A stretch of DNA of 64,000 nt from CAYLHU01 sp964383715 (GTDB taxonomy: Bacteria; Patescibacteriota; Minisyncoccia; Minisyncoccales; CG1-02-41-26): the NCBI GenBank assembly GCA_964383715.1, contig CAYLHU010000001.1:1-64000 (forward strand), in the 5' to 3' direction. The number at the start of each line of letters is the position of its first letter. The first letter of the stretch is position 1. The translations under genes and the position numbers were made by a program. Under the pieces are notes generated by a model. The model saw only the letters and a program-made list of their open reading frames with translations, was not told the DNA's origin and made no database searches. Below, one piece after another: positions 17,733 through 26,208 of the stretch.

Positions 17733-18786
17733 AACCCAATAATCTTATACTAACACCAATGACAGCTAAAATCATTCCGATAATCCAAAACCTCATTGTT
17801 ATTTTTTCAGCCGACCAACCCTTGGCTTCTAAATGGTGGTGGATTGGAGCCGATAAAAAAACTTTTTTCCCAAAAAATTTCTTTGACGCAATTTGAATAA
17901 TATCGGAACCGGATTCAATTACCAAAAGACCTCCGATAATCGGCAGGACAATCAATGAATCGGTTAAAAAGGCAACTACAGCCAATGTTGTTGTTAAGCC
18001 CATTATCCCGCTTTCTCCCATATAAAAACGGGCAGGAGGGATGTTAAACCAAAGAAAAGCTAAAATTGTTCCTACTAAGACGGAACAAAGAGCCGCCAAA
18101 TCATATTGGGCTTGAGAGAAGGCAATAACAGTAAAGGCCCCGAACATTATAGCAAAAGAACCGCCGGCTAATCCGTCTAACCCGTCGATTATTCCTCCCG
18201 ACCAACAAGAAAGAACAGTTAAAACAAATAAGGGAAAATATAAAAAACCAATTTCTAAATCGCCGATCCCCGGGATATAAAGAGTATGCCAACCTAATTT
18301 GAAATAAAACCACCAAGCCCCGATTGCCCCTATCGCCAAGACAAGCAGTAATCTTCGGGTAAATCTCATTCCTCCTCCCCGACATTGACCCTTTTGGAAT
18401 ATCAGCAAGATATCATCAAAGAGTCCCAATAATGAAGCCAAAAGCAATATGCCTAAGGGAAGCCAGGTTTGCCCCCTTGATAAAAAATTTATTTTTTCAA
18501 ACCAACTAATTTTTAAGATATTGGGGAGAAATGAAAAAAGGAAAGCGATAAAAATTGTAGTTATCCAAATTAATGCTCCTCCTAATCGAGGGATATTAAC
18601 TCCCCTCTTTTTATCTAAGCCGTTGAGAATGGGAAGTGCTCTGCCGTCGATTGATTCCGTTTTGCCGAATTTTCTCCAAAGTTTATGTTTGTAAAGAAAA
18701 TGAGTTAGGATAGGCGTCCAAATAACGGTTAATATGGCGGAAAAAGCCAACAGAAATAATATTTTAATTATATTTGTATTTAGCAT
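17733..18786 (-). CDS. mraY: Phospho-MurNAc-pentapeptide translocase (3' end lost in gap)
   Basis: An integral membrane enzyme that transfers phospho-MurNAc-pentapeptide to undecaprenyl phosphate to form lipid I. About 350 residues are visible with ten or so hydrophobic helices. Key motifs are the first acidic pair in LGLFDDILLIF, GIIDGLDGLAGG, FYMGESGIMG, and the histidine motif FLSAPIHHHLEAKGW. The frame runs into the N gap after SIRLLG, where MraY proteins are nearly finished, so only a few C-terminal residues are missing. The ATG at 18786 (MLNTNIIK) overlaps the end of the D,D-carboxypeptidase gene by 23 bp. An alternative start lies four codons upstream. Confidence 0.93.
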
Positions 18787-19690
18787 AACCGTAATCAATC
18801 AATTTTTCCATATCCTGATAACGATTTTCAGAACCCAAAATTACATTCAGGGTGTAAATCTCTTTCTCTTTATTTTTCAAAATTAGGACCAAGCATTCTC
18901 CAGCTTCATCCGTAAAGCCGGTTTTCCCTCCGATTATTTCCGGATTTTCACCTAAAAGTTGATTAGTATTATGAAGAGTATGGCCGTTGATGGAGTATTC
19001 TTTTTTAGAGATGATGTCTAAAATTAGGGGCTTGTTGATAATATATTTGGCTAACTTTGCCAAATCAGAAACGGTCGAAAAGTTAGATGAATATGTATTT
19101 TCTCCATCAAGTCCGGTGGGGTTAAAAAATGAACTTTTCTCCATTTTTAATTCTTTGGCTTTTAAGTTCATTAGACCAACAAATGATTCGGGGGTCTTTA
19201 AAGGGATAGTTAAAGCGAAAGCGGCATCGTTGCTTGATTCAATAAGCATAAAATAGATGAGTTCTTGAGCATTTAATTTTTCTCCCAATTTTAATCCTCC
19301 GAAACTCTCCGGTTGGTCTATCGCCTCCTTTGTGATTGTAATTTCTAAATCGGGCTTATAGAACTCCGAAGCAATAACGGCAGTCATCAATTTGGTTAAG
19401 CTGGCGATTTCCATTTTTTCATTTTCATTTTTTTTGAATATAATTTTTTCCTCTCCTTTTTCATTGATAACCATTGAAATAGCGCTTTTGGCTGAAATTT
19501 CAAGTTCGGTTTTTTCCGAAGGGTTATAGGAAATATTGGCGAGCAGTTCAGATACTGGAAGAGGAGGATTTTTTTCAAGTTTTTTAGAAATTAAAAAATT
19601 TTCCAAATTGGATTGGAAGATATTTATTATAAAACAAAAAAACATTACAAAAATAAAAGAAGTTAAAAATAATTTAAAATTTTTAGACAT
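18764..19690 (-). CDS. dacA: D-alanyl-D-alanine carboxypeptidase (S11 family)
   Basis: A 308-residue penicillin-binding protein of the PBP5/6 family that removes the terminal D-Ala of peptidoglycan stem peptides outside the membrane. An N-terminal hydrophobic segment (residues 7-25) is the signal or anchor. The active-site motifs are complete: SxxK in ASLTKLMTAV, SxN in LIESSNDAAFAL, and KTG in IGGKTGFTDEAG. It lies between aspS (8-bp overlap) and mraY (23-bp overlap) in one operon, placing cell-wall maturation beside lipid I synthesis. Confidence 0.93.
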   Translation of the reverse strand: MSKNFKLFLTSFIFVMFFCFIINIFQSNLENFLISKKLEKNPPLPVSELLANISYNPSEKTELEISAKSAISMVINEKGEEKIIFKKNENEKMEIASLTKLMTAVIASEFYKPDLEITITKEAIDQPESFGGLKLGEKLNAQELIYFMLIESSNDAAFALTIPLKTPESFVGLMNLKAKELKMEKSSFFNPTGLDGENTYSSNFSTVSDLAKLAKYIINKPLILDIISKKEYSINGHTLHNTNQLLGENPEIIGGKTGFTDEAGECLVLILKNKEKEIYTLNVILGSENRYQDMEKLIDYGYAKYKYN

Positions 19691-21068
19691 TTTTTAGATG
19701 GAGTTCTTTTAGCTGTTCTTTGGAAATGGTCGAAGGAGCATTCATCATTAAATCGCGATTGTCGCCGGTTTTAGGAAAAGCGATTACTTCTCTTATATTT
19801 GGTTCGTTTAAAATGAGCGCTAAAAATCTATCAATGCCCGGAGCTATTCCTCCGTGTGGGGGCGTTCCGTACTGAAAAGCGTCAAAATAATTTTTAAATT
19901 TTTCTTTGGTTTCTTTAGAAGTATGTCCCAAGACCTCGAATACGGCATTTAAGATATCAAAGTTTGTTGTTCTTAAACTTCCCCCGGCAATTTCAGAGCC
20001 GTTTAAAACAAAATCGTATTGATAAGCCATCACTTTCTCGGGTTCTTTTTTAATTTTTTCAATATCTTCCGTTTGAGGTTTAGTGAAAGGATGATGCATT
20101 GCTCTCCATTTTTTCTCTGAGAGAAGAGGTTTTACCTCTTCGAACATAGGGAAATCAATAACAAAACAAAAAGCCAATTCGTTAGGGTTATTCTTATCTT
20201 TTCTCAAATCCGGTTTATCGGTCTTATATTTTTTCATCGCTTCAGAATAAGTAATTTTAGGAAATGGAATTTTTTGAATTTTCTTTTCTGGGAATAATTT
20301 TTTAATCAAAGAAATATATAATCTTTCCACTAAATCCAAAATCTCTTCTTGGGTGACAAAACTCATCTCAATATCTAATTGGGTAAACTCCGCTTGCCTG
20401 TCCCCTCTGGGGTCTTCATCTCTAAGGCATCTGGCAATTTGAAAATAATTTTCTATTCCGGCAACCATCAAAAGTTGTTTATATTGTTGAGGCGACTGGG
20501 GCAAAGCGTAAAACTTCCCGGCCTCTAATCGGGAAGGAACAAGGAAATCCCTGGCTCCTTCTGGAGTTGATTTTGTTAAAATAGGCGTTTCTATCTCTAT
20601 AAATCCTTCTTTTCCTAAAAAATCTCTAAAATACTGATTTACCTTGTGTCTAATTTTTAAGTTTTTCAATAATCGGTTTCTTCTCAAATCTATGTAGCGG
20701 TATTCTAACCTCTTATTCTCCGATATTTCATATCCTTCGCTTTCAATGGAAAAAGGCAGAGTTTTTGCTTCGGCTAAAACTTTCATTTCAATTACTTTTA
20801 TCTCTATTTGACCGGTTTGGATTTTCGGGTTTTCCATTCCCTTAGGCCTTTTTTTAACTTCGCCGATTATCTCAAGTATCCACTCTGACCTTAATTCTTG
20901 AGCTGATTTGTATTTTTCCGGAGGAAAAACTATTTGGACTATCCCCGACTTGTCTCTCAAATCGATAAAAATTAGTTTGCCATGGTCTCTCCGAGAGTTT
21001 ACCCAACCGCACAACTTGATTTGTTTCCCTAAATACTTAGGAGATTCTTTAGCAAGTATTCTTTTCAT
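19683..21068 (-). CDS. aspS: Aspartyl-tRNA synthetase lacking the GAD insertion domain
   Basis: A class II synthetase of 461 residues. The N-terminal OB fold that binds the anticodon is visible (LCGWVNSRRDHGKLIFIDLR). Motif 2 is RCLRDEDPRGDRQAEFTQLD. Motif 3 is GGIAPGIDRFLALIL, followed by IREVIAFPKTGDNRDLM. Bacterial AspRS is normally near 590 residues because a GAD domain of about 120 residues is inserted between motifs 2 and 3. Here MKKYKTDKPDLRKDKNN passes directly to FCFVIDFPMFEEV, so the insertion is absent although the flanking sequence is bacterial in type. It might be non-discriminating (Asp/Asn), which cannot be decided here. Confidence 0.93.
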   Translation of the reverse strand: MKRILAKESPKYLGKQIKLCGWVNSRRDHGKLIFIDLRDKSGIVQIVFPPEKYKSAQELRSEWILEIIGEVKKRPKGMENPKIQTGQIEIKVIEMKVLAEAKTLPFSIESEGYEISENKRLEYRYIDLRRNRLLKNLKIRHKVNQYFRDFLGKEGFIEIETPILTKSTPEGARDFLVPSRLEAGKFYALPQSPQQYKQLLMVAGIENYFQIARCLRDEDPRGDRQAEFTQLDIEMSFVTQEEILDLVERLYISLIKKLFPEKKIQKIPFPKITYSEAMKKYKTDKPDLRKDKNNPNELAFCFVIDFPMFEEVKPLLSEKKWRAMHHPFTKPQTEDIEKIKKEPEKVMAYQYDFVLNGSEIAGGSLRTTNFDILNAVFEVLGHTSKETKEKFKNYFDAFQYGTPPHGGIAPGIDRFLALILNEPNIREVIAFPKTGDNRDLMMNAPSTISKEQLKELHLKNV

Positions 21069-21200
21069 ATAGATAATAAATTTGTTTTAATTCAAAAATC
21101 AAAAATCAAAATACAAAATGACAATGTAAAATGCAAAATTTAGTAAATTCTTTTTGAATTTTGATTTGTCATTTTGATATTTGCATTTTGCATTTTAAAT

Positions 21201-21569
21201 TTACTTTAGGTAGGTCTTTATTTTTTTCACCATTTGATTTGGGGTGTATCCGGTTTTAATCAAATAACTCTTAACTCCCCATTTCTTTGTTTCTTCTTTT
21301 ATATCCGGTCCGTCATAATTTGAAAAAGCAATCACTTTTGTTTTAGAGATAGCGGGGTCATTTCTTAATTGCTCCAAAAAATATATTCCATTTTTTTCCG
21401 GCAAAAGCATATCTAAAATAATCAAATCCGGATTTTCTTTTTTTGCTAAACTTAACCCCTCTGTGGCATCAGGAGCCGCTATCACATTTAATCCTTCCCG
21501 GCTGAATTTGTCCACATACATACTTCTTAGGGTTTCTTCGTCTTCTATAATGAGAATTTTTTTAGCCAT
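21201..21569 (-). CDS. CheY-like response regulator receiver protein
   Basis: A single receiver domain of 122 residues: acidic pair in ILIIEDEETLRSMY, acceptor aspartate in LIILDMLLPEKNG, the conserved Ser position in VIAFSNYDG, and the lysine in SYLIKTGYTPNQM. There is no output domain. It is the second orphan receiver in 5 kb (see 16619) and again has no histidine kinase beside it. Family members without an output domain usually act through protein contacts. Short A/T-rich repeats fill the 130 bp between it and aspS. Confidence 0.88.
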   Translation of the reverse strand: MAKKILIIEDEETLRSMYVDKFSREGLNVIAAPDATEGLSLAKKENPDLIILDMLLPEKNGIYFLEQLRNDPAISKTKVIAFSNYDGPDIKEETKKWGVKSYLIKTGYTPNQMVKKIKTYLK

Positions 21570-21635
21570 AAAAACGCTTTAGTTTCTTTATTTTAATAGA
21601 TATATTCTTAAATATCAACAGCATTTGGAAAATAT

Positions 21636-21666
21636 AAAAAACCCGCTTCTAAAAAGCAGGTTTTTT
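21636..21666 (-). terminator. Intrinsic terminator
   Basis: AAAAAACCCGCTT and AAGCAGGTTTTTT form a stem with one mismatch and T runs in both directions. It lies between the 70-aa membrane protein gene and the receiver gene. Confidence 0.7.
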
Positions 21667-21690
21667 AAAGTTTGAAAAAATGAATCCGGT

Positions 21691-21903
21691 TTAAATTTCA
21701 GGTCCTTGGGGCTTTTGAAACTCTTCCGATGTTTCAGAATCGTCGGGAGTTTCTGTTTCCTGAACACCTTCTGAATCGGGAGTGTCCGCTTTCTTAACGA
21801 GGGATTCTTCCTTTTTTTGTTTTTTTGTTTTTGAGTAACTAAAAATCAAACCAACAACGACCAAAACGACAATAACCCAAAATAACCAATAAAGAAATGA
21901 CAT
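21691..21903 (-). CDS. Small single-pass membrane protein with acidic tail
   Basis: A protein of 70 residues with one N-terminal transmembrane helix (FLYWLFWVIVVLVVVGLIF, residues 3-21). A basic stretch (SYSKTKKQKKEE) and a disordered acidic tail rich in Glu, Asp, Thr and Pro follow. This charge pattern predicts a cytoplasmic tail after an N-out helix. Similar short anchored proteins are common in CPR genomes. No function can be assigned. A terminator follows directly. Confidence 0.65.
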   Translation of the reverse strand: MSFLYWLFWVIVVLVVVGLIFSYSKTKKQKKEESLVKKADTPDSEGVQETETPDDSETSEEFQKPQGPEI

Positions 21904-21971
21904 ATTTTTTATTTGTTAAAATAAATTTCAACCTTTCATTCATTTTAGAGAAAGATTGAAAGGAAGTCAAA

Positions 21972-23330
21972 TCAAATTGGGGATAATTTTTTGGTCAATT
22001 CATAAATATCGCCGGCTCCCATCATTATCAAGACATCAATCTTTTTATTTTTTAATTCTTCTTTTAGTTGAGAAATAAGATTTTCTTTCTCCAAGTAAAT
22101 TATTGAATTGTTTTTTATTTTCCTCACAAGTTTTTTGGAATTAATTTTCTTTTTTATTTTTTCATCCTCTCGTCCTGAAACATCAAAAATATCGGTAATT
22201 ATTATTTTATCCGCTAACCCCATATCTTTAATTTTTTGGAAAGTAGAGACGAATTTAAGTAAAAGATGAAAAACCCTCTGATATTGGTGGGGCTGGAAAA
22301 CAAGCCAAATTTTCTCATTTTTAAATTTTCCCCGAGCTGCTTTCAATGTAGCTAAAATTTCCGTTGGATGGTGGGCATAATCGGAAATTAGTTTGTAGTT
22401 TATTGTTTGTAGTTTATGATTTTTAAAAGAATGATTGGATTCTTCAAATCGTCGCCAAGCGCCTTGATAATCGGAAAGGGCGGAAAAGGAAATGTCATCT
22501 GATATACCTAAAATCCTTGCTGTCTCTAAGGCGGCTAAGGCGTTCTCAATATTATGTTCACCCGGCACTTTAAGTATTTTTTTAAGAGTTTTTTTATCCT
22601 TGGGTTCCTCTTTTTGAAAATTGAAAATTGGGAATTGGAAATTGAAAATTAATTTTTTAATATTCTTGTCCTTTCCGTTGATTATTAATATCCCCTCTTT
22701 TGGTAAATGGCTGATATATTCTTTGTAGGTTCTCAAAATATGGTTTAGATTTTTATAATAATCCAAATGTTCTTTTTCAATATTGGTCAAAATAATTATT
22801 TGAGGATAATAGTTTAAGAAAGAGGCCTGCCATTCATCGGCTTCAATAAGGAGATATTTGCTTTTTCCAGCCCTGAAATTAGAGTCGTCAAACTCTTTGA
22901 GTTTTGTCCCGATTATGACTGTCGGGTCCAAGCCAGCTTTTATTAAAATCAAAGCCAGCATTGAGGAAGTGGTGCTTTTTCCATGAGTCCCGGAAACAGC
23001 GATAGTAAAATGTTTTTTAGTTAATTTGCCAAGAGCTTGAGGGTAACTTAAGACCTGTAACTTGTAACTTGAAACTTGTAACGCAAGAGCCTTTTTTAAT
23101 TCAGGGTTGTTTTTTTGGATAGCCGGGCTATAAATTACCAAATCGGTATTTTCGGGCAAATTATCGGACTTATGCTCTCCGATAAAAATTTTAGCTCCCT
23201 TTTCTCTAAGGAGATTTATAATTTCCGAATCTTTTAAGTCTGAACCTGTTATTGTTTCCCTTTTTTCTAAATAATATTGGGCTAAAGCGGAAACACCGAT
23301 TCCCCCAATACCAATAAAATGTATATTCAT
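21972..23330 (-). CDS. murC: UDP-MurNAc:L-alanine ligase with repeat-derived inserts
   Basis: A cytoplasmic Mur ligase of about 452 residues. The N-terminal motif MNIHFIGIGGIGVSALAQYY fixes the start at 23330 rather than six codons upstream. The ATP-binding loop is VSGTHGKSTTSSMLALIL, followed by EADEWQASFLNY and, in the C-terminal domain, SDYAHHPTEILATLKAAR. Three segments look foreign: residues 84-96 (LQVSSYKLQVLSY), about 226-239 (FNFQFPIFNFQ) and about 304-313 (HKLQTINYKL). At DNA level each is a short-period repeat like those in the intergenic spacer just upstream. All three keep the frame and fall in loop positions. Confidence 0.93.
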   Translation of the reverse strand: MNIHFIGIGGIGVSALAQYYLEKRETITGSDLKDSEIINLLREKGAKIFIGEHKSDNLPENTDLVIYSPAIQKNNPELKKALALQVSSYKLQVLSYPQALGKLTKKHFTIAVSGTHGKSTTSSMLALILIKAGLDPTVIIGTKLKEFDDSNFRAGKSKYLLIEADEWQASFLNYYPQIIILTNIEKEHLDYYKNLNHILRTYKEYISHLPKEGILIINGKDKNIKKLIFNFQFPIFNFQKEEPKDKKTLKKILKVPGEHNIENALAALETARILGISDDISFSALSDYQGAWRRFEESNHSFKNHKLQTINYKLISDYAHHPTEILATLKAARGKFKNEKIWLVFQPHQYQRVFHLLLKFVSTFQKIKDMGLADKIIITDIFDVSGREDEKIKKKINSKKLVRKIKNNSIIYLEKENLISQLKEELKNKKIDVLIMMGAGDIYELTKKLSPI

Positions 23331-23470
23331 ATAATTCTCAATTCTCAATTTTCAATTCTCAGTGAATTCTCAATTCTCAAACAAATTAATTAATTCATTT
23401 AATTGGAAATTGGAAATTGGAAATTAAAAATTAAAAGTTGGTTATTGGGGTTTCATTAGGTCAATTAGAA
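23331..23470. repeat. Short-period repeats upstream of murC
   Basis: The spacer consists of (AATTCTC)n-like and (GGAAATT)n-like stretches. The same two types of repeat appear in frame inside the neighbouring murC gene. No ORF or promoter stands out. Confidence 0.75.
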
Positions 23471-23471
23471 A

Positions 23472-24056
23472 TTAGGTTAATTTCAAAGATTCTATTATTA
23501 TGTATTCTGGTCCGTTTCGCTTTAACTGGCTTTCCATTATTTCAATAGAATCTACATTAACTTTAAGATTGATTTCTTTTTCAATATCGGGTCTTTCTTC
23601 GGGCTCTATTTTTCGCCATTGCCATTCCTTAATTCTCCCTAATGTTATATGGGGCGAAAAATTTTTCTTTTCGTCTTTGTCTAAGATATTAGCGCTAATT
23701 ATCTCATCTTTTATTTCTTGGGCTAAGTCCGACAATCCACTATTTCTTTCTATTTCTAACCAAATAAGGCGAGGAGGAATTTTTTGAGAAGGGCCATAAG
23801 AAACATTTTTAATTTTTAGAGTGAAAGGTTTTTTATTTTGGCTTATTTTTTTAATAATTTGGTTGATTGTTGCAAGATTTTCTTTCTCAACGGGACCAAG
23901 AAAAACTAAAGTGATATGAAGATTTTTTTTATCAACCCATTTTATCAATCCCCTTCTTGATTCCTCTGGAAAAGAATCTTGGATTTCTTTTTTTATGTCT
24001 TCCAGTTTATCTTTGGTATCGGGAGCCAAGTTGATAGCGATGAATATTCTAAACAT
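23472..24056 (-). CDS. thpR: RNA 2',3'-cyclic phosphodiesterase (2H family)
   Basis: A 194-residue protein of the 2H phosphoesterase superfamily (ThpR/LigT). The two catalytic H-x-T motifs are present and well spaced: HITLVFLGPV (about residue 49) and HITLGRIKEW (about residue 137). The N-terminus MFRIFIAINLAPDTKDKL matches the family start (RxFxAI). Such enzymes open 2',3'-cyclic phosphates and can ligate tRNA halves in vitro. It is followed by a 400-bp spacer on its 5' side. Confidence 0.93.
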   Translation of the reverse strand: MFRIFIAINLAPDTKDKLEDIKKEIQDSFPEESRRGLIKWVDKKNLHITLVFLGPVEKENLATINQIIKKISQNKKPFTLKIKNVSYGPSQKIPPRLIWLEIERNSGLSDLAQEIKDEIISANILDKDEKKNFSPHITLGRIKEWQWRKIEPEERPDIEKEINLKVNVDSIEIMESQLKRNGPEYIIIESLKLT

Positions 24057-24473
24057 TCTTAAATTGTATCTTTTTTTATGTTAAAATTCAAATGAGGCGG
24101 ATATTTAGTTTGGAAAATAAAAGAGCCAACATTATTTTTTACCTCATAAAAAAATTTATTCTAAACATTGACTTAATAAAAGAAACTTCATTTTTATTTT
24201 TTACCGATAACACAATTTTTGTCCATAACTATGATTAGTTGTATTCACGGTTTAGAATTATCAAGATCAAATTATTCTATAATAACTAATTTTTTTAAAA
24301 AATTAAAAGTTAAAAATGTGTTTTAGAAAGAATTGTCGAAATCACTTTAAAAAATAAATTTTCTCTTATCTCTCACACCTATGTCGAGCTATCTACAAAA
24401 CATCCATTTTGACGAACCCGACAAATGTTCTCAATATAGTGATAATTTAGGTTTAATTTCAAAATAACAAATT
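24057..24473. other. AT-rich spacer without a supported gene
   Basis: The 417 bp between thpR and the kinase-like gene contains only ORFs of about 30 codons without a good ribosome-binding site, and no strong hairpin. I see nothing else in it. Confidence 0.6.
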
Positions 24474-25469
24474 ATGCTTACTAAACAAAAATTATCTTTG
24501 CCAGTTTTAAAGAAAATTCTTAAAGATTATGAGTTGGGAGAAATTAAGGAGATAAAGTCAATGGCTACCAGTGGGAATATTACTTTTTTAATCACTTCCA
24601 ATATTGGAAAGTTTGTTTTGAGACTTTGCCCTAAGGGAGAAAGATGGAGATCTAAAGAAGAAATTTTAGCGGAATTGGAGTTAACTGATCATCTTCTTAA
24701 AAATAATTTTCTCATATTAAAACCTGTTGTCAAAAAAAATGGTGAAAGAATTATTAGTTATAAAGGTAAATTTGGCTATTTGCGTGAATATAATACCAGT
24801 AAACCTATTTTAAACCCAATCGTTAAACAGGTTGAGGAATTTGGTAAATTAGTAGGTTGGTTTCACTCTTTGGTTAAAGGATACAAAACAAAAAACTCCA
24901 GAAACCATCTCTGGGACTTAAAAGAAACTAAAAAATATTTTCAAGAAAAAAAGAGAATTATTCTAAAAAGTAATTTTAGAAATAAGAAGGAATTCATAGA
25001 AAGATTTGAGAAAGAAATTTTTTTATTAAAATTTTCCAAAGATCTTCCTTCGGGTATGATTCACGAAGACTTGGGGAAAAGGCACATTCTTTGGGAGGAG
25101 AAGAAAATAAAGGCAGTTTTGGATTTTGATCGTTGTTATTATGGCAAGCTTATCCTTGATTTGGGTCAGGCCTGTCGTAGCTGGTGTTTTGTTGATAATT
25201 GGGAGAAATGGAGCAATGGGAATTTCAAAGTTTTTTTAAAAGGATATATCACCAAGAAAAAACTAAAAAAAATTGAAAAAGACCATTTGTTCCCAGCGTT
25301 AAAGTTTGCTGTTTTAGAAAGGGCTTTGGCTTTTTGCCTTCGTTATATTGAACAAACCAATGATAAAGAAGATGAAAAATTTGTTTGGCATTCTATCTCA
25401 AAAAATGGGCCTTTAGGGATATTAGAGAAAAATGAGCAAGGGATTAAAAAAATAATAAAAACCGCTTAA
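24474..25469 (+). CDS. APH/choline-kinase-like phosphotransferase
   Basis: A soluble protein of 331 residues with a protein-kinase-like fold of the aminoglycoside phosphotransferase type. The catalytic loop reads MIHEDLGKRHILWEEKKIKA, where the usual H-x-D-x(4)-N is present except that Asn is replaced by His. The metal-binding Asp follows in VLDFDRCYYG. The N-terminal region has the ATP-anchoring strands (ITFLITSNIGKFVLRL). Family members include homoserine kinase (ThrB2), choline kinase and resistance enzymes; the substrate here is unknown. It converges on the P-loop gene at 25510. Its stop codon lies within the shared terminator stem. Confidence 0.8.
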   Translation: MLTKQKLSLPVLKKILKDYELGEIKEIKSMATSGNITFLITSNIGKFVLRLCPKGERWRSKEEILAELELTDHLLKNNFLILKPVVKKNGERIISYKGKFGYLREYNTSKPILNPIVKQVEEFGKLVGWFHSLVKGYKTKNSRNHLWDLKETKKYFQEKKRIILKSNFRNKKEFIERFEKEIFLLKFSKDLPSGMIHEDLGKRHILWEEKKIKAVLDFDRCYYGKLILDLGQACRSWCFVDNWEKWSNGNFKVFLKGYITKKKLKKIEKDHLFPALKFAVLERALAFCLRYIEQTNDKEDEKFVWHSISKNGPLGILEKNEQGIKKIIKTA

Positions 25470-25504
25470 TCATAATAGTCGTAGATACCAAATGATTAAG
25501 CGGT
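25461..25504. terminator. Bidirectional terminator between convergent kinase genes
   Basis: ACCGCTTAATCAT (25461-25473) is the exact reverse complement of ATGATTAAGCGGT (25492-25504). The left arm includes the TAA of the upstream gene. Confidence 0.85.
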
Positions 25505-25509
25505 CTAAA

Positions 25510-26055
25510 TCAAAGATTTAACCTAAATCTTGATCTTTTTCTGGACCAAACTGGGCGGACAAGAAGATGTGGGAAAGGGTAGATTTCCTTAAGGTCTTCC
25601 TTAATCCATCTTTTCCTGTTATAAAAGTCGCGGAATACGGCTTTAAAAATGGGAAAGATATTGCGAAAATCTTCTGCTCTTCCTGTTCCTTTCCAACCCT
25701 TGTCAGCTTCCCAAGAGAATAGACCTTTTTCAAACCAAGCTACCATTCTTGGTACCCAGAACATCAGATGAGAAAGAATACCGGGTTTGAGGTATAAGAT
25801 TAGATCATACTCTTTTAGAGAAAGAATCGATGATGGCAATGGGCCATGAACGTCTTCGATGATATACAGTATTCCCTTTGAGAAAGTGTCAGGCAGTTTT
25901 TCAAGACAATCTACATCTGACAGATGTCGGAGCTCCTTAAATTTGTCAGCATCATAATGCTCTACTGGCAATCCAATATCTCTTAACATGCTTGTTAAGA
26001 TTCTTCGCATGGTGCTTTTCCCGGTAATACCAATCCCGGTAATTAGTATCTTCAA
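25510..26055 (-). CDS. P-loop nucleotide kinase-like protein
   Basis: A protein of about 181 residues beginning MKILITGIGITGKSTMRRIL, in which the Walker A loop GIGITGKST is complete. A Walker-B-like strand (DLILYLKP) follows at about residue 90. The P-loop at the very N-terminus and the overall size fit small nucleoside/adenylylsulfate-type kinases, but no specific family is recognised. The start is decided by the ribosome-binding site. AGGAGG lies 8 bases before a TTG at 26055, whereas the GTG at 26064 would overlap it. A near-consensus promoter lies at 26105-26132. It converges on the APH-like gene, which may be a functional neighbour. Confidence 0.7.
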   Translation of the reverse strand: MKILITGIGITGKSTMRRILTSMLRDIGLPVEHYDADKFKELRHLSDVDCLEKLPDTFSKGILYIIEDVHGPLPSSILSLKEYDLILYLKPGILSHLMFWVPRMVAWFEKGLFSWEADKGWKGTGRAEDFRNIFPIFKAVFRDFYNRKRWIKEDLKEIYPFPHLLVRPVWSRKRSRFRLNL

Positions 26056-26132
26056 TTTTCTCACCTCCTTTGATTTTTAATTTACTGTTTAAAACGACAG
26101 TTACATATTATCATTATATTTAAAAATGTCAA
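26056..26132 (-). promoter_or_regulatory. Promoter and strong RBS of the P-loop kinase gene
   Basis: On the minus strand TTGACA (26132-26127) and TAATAT (26110-26105) are 16 bp apart. The leader contains AAAGGAGG at about 26064-26071, placed for the TTG start at 26055. Confidence 0.6.
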
Positions 26133-26208
26133 GAATTCATTTCATTAATAAGAAAAGTTAATTTTATTGAGAAGAAAATAATAATTTAGAAATCTATTTT
26201 TAGAAAAT

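Noticed and set aside
24229..24467. Two short plus-strand ORFs of about 30 codons upstream of the APH-like gene
   Set aside because: No ribosome-binding site, no recognisable features, and length within chance expectation for this base composition.
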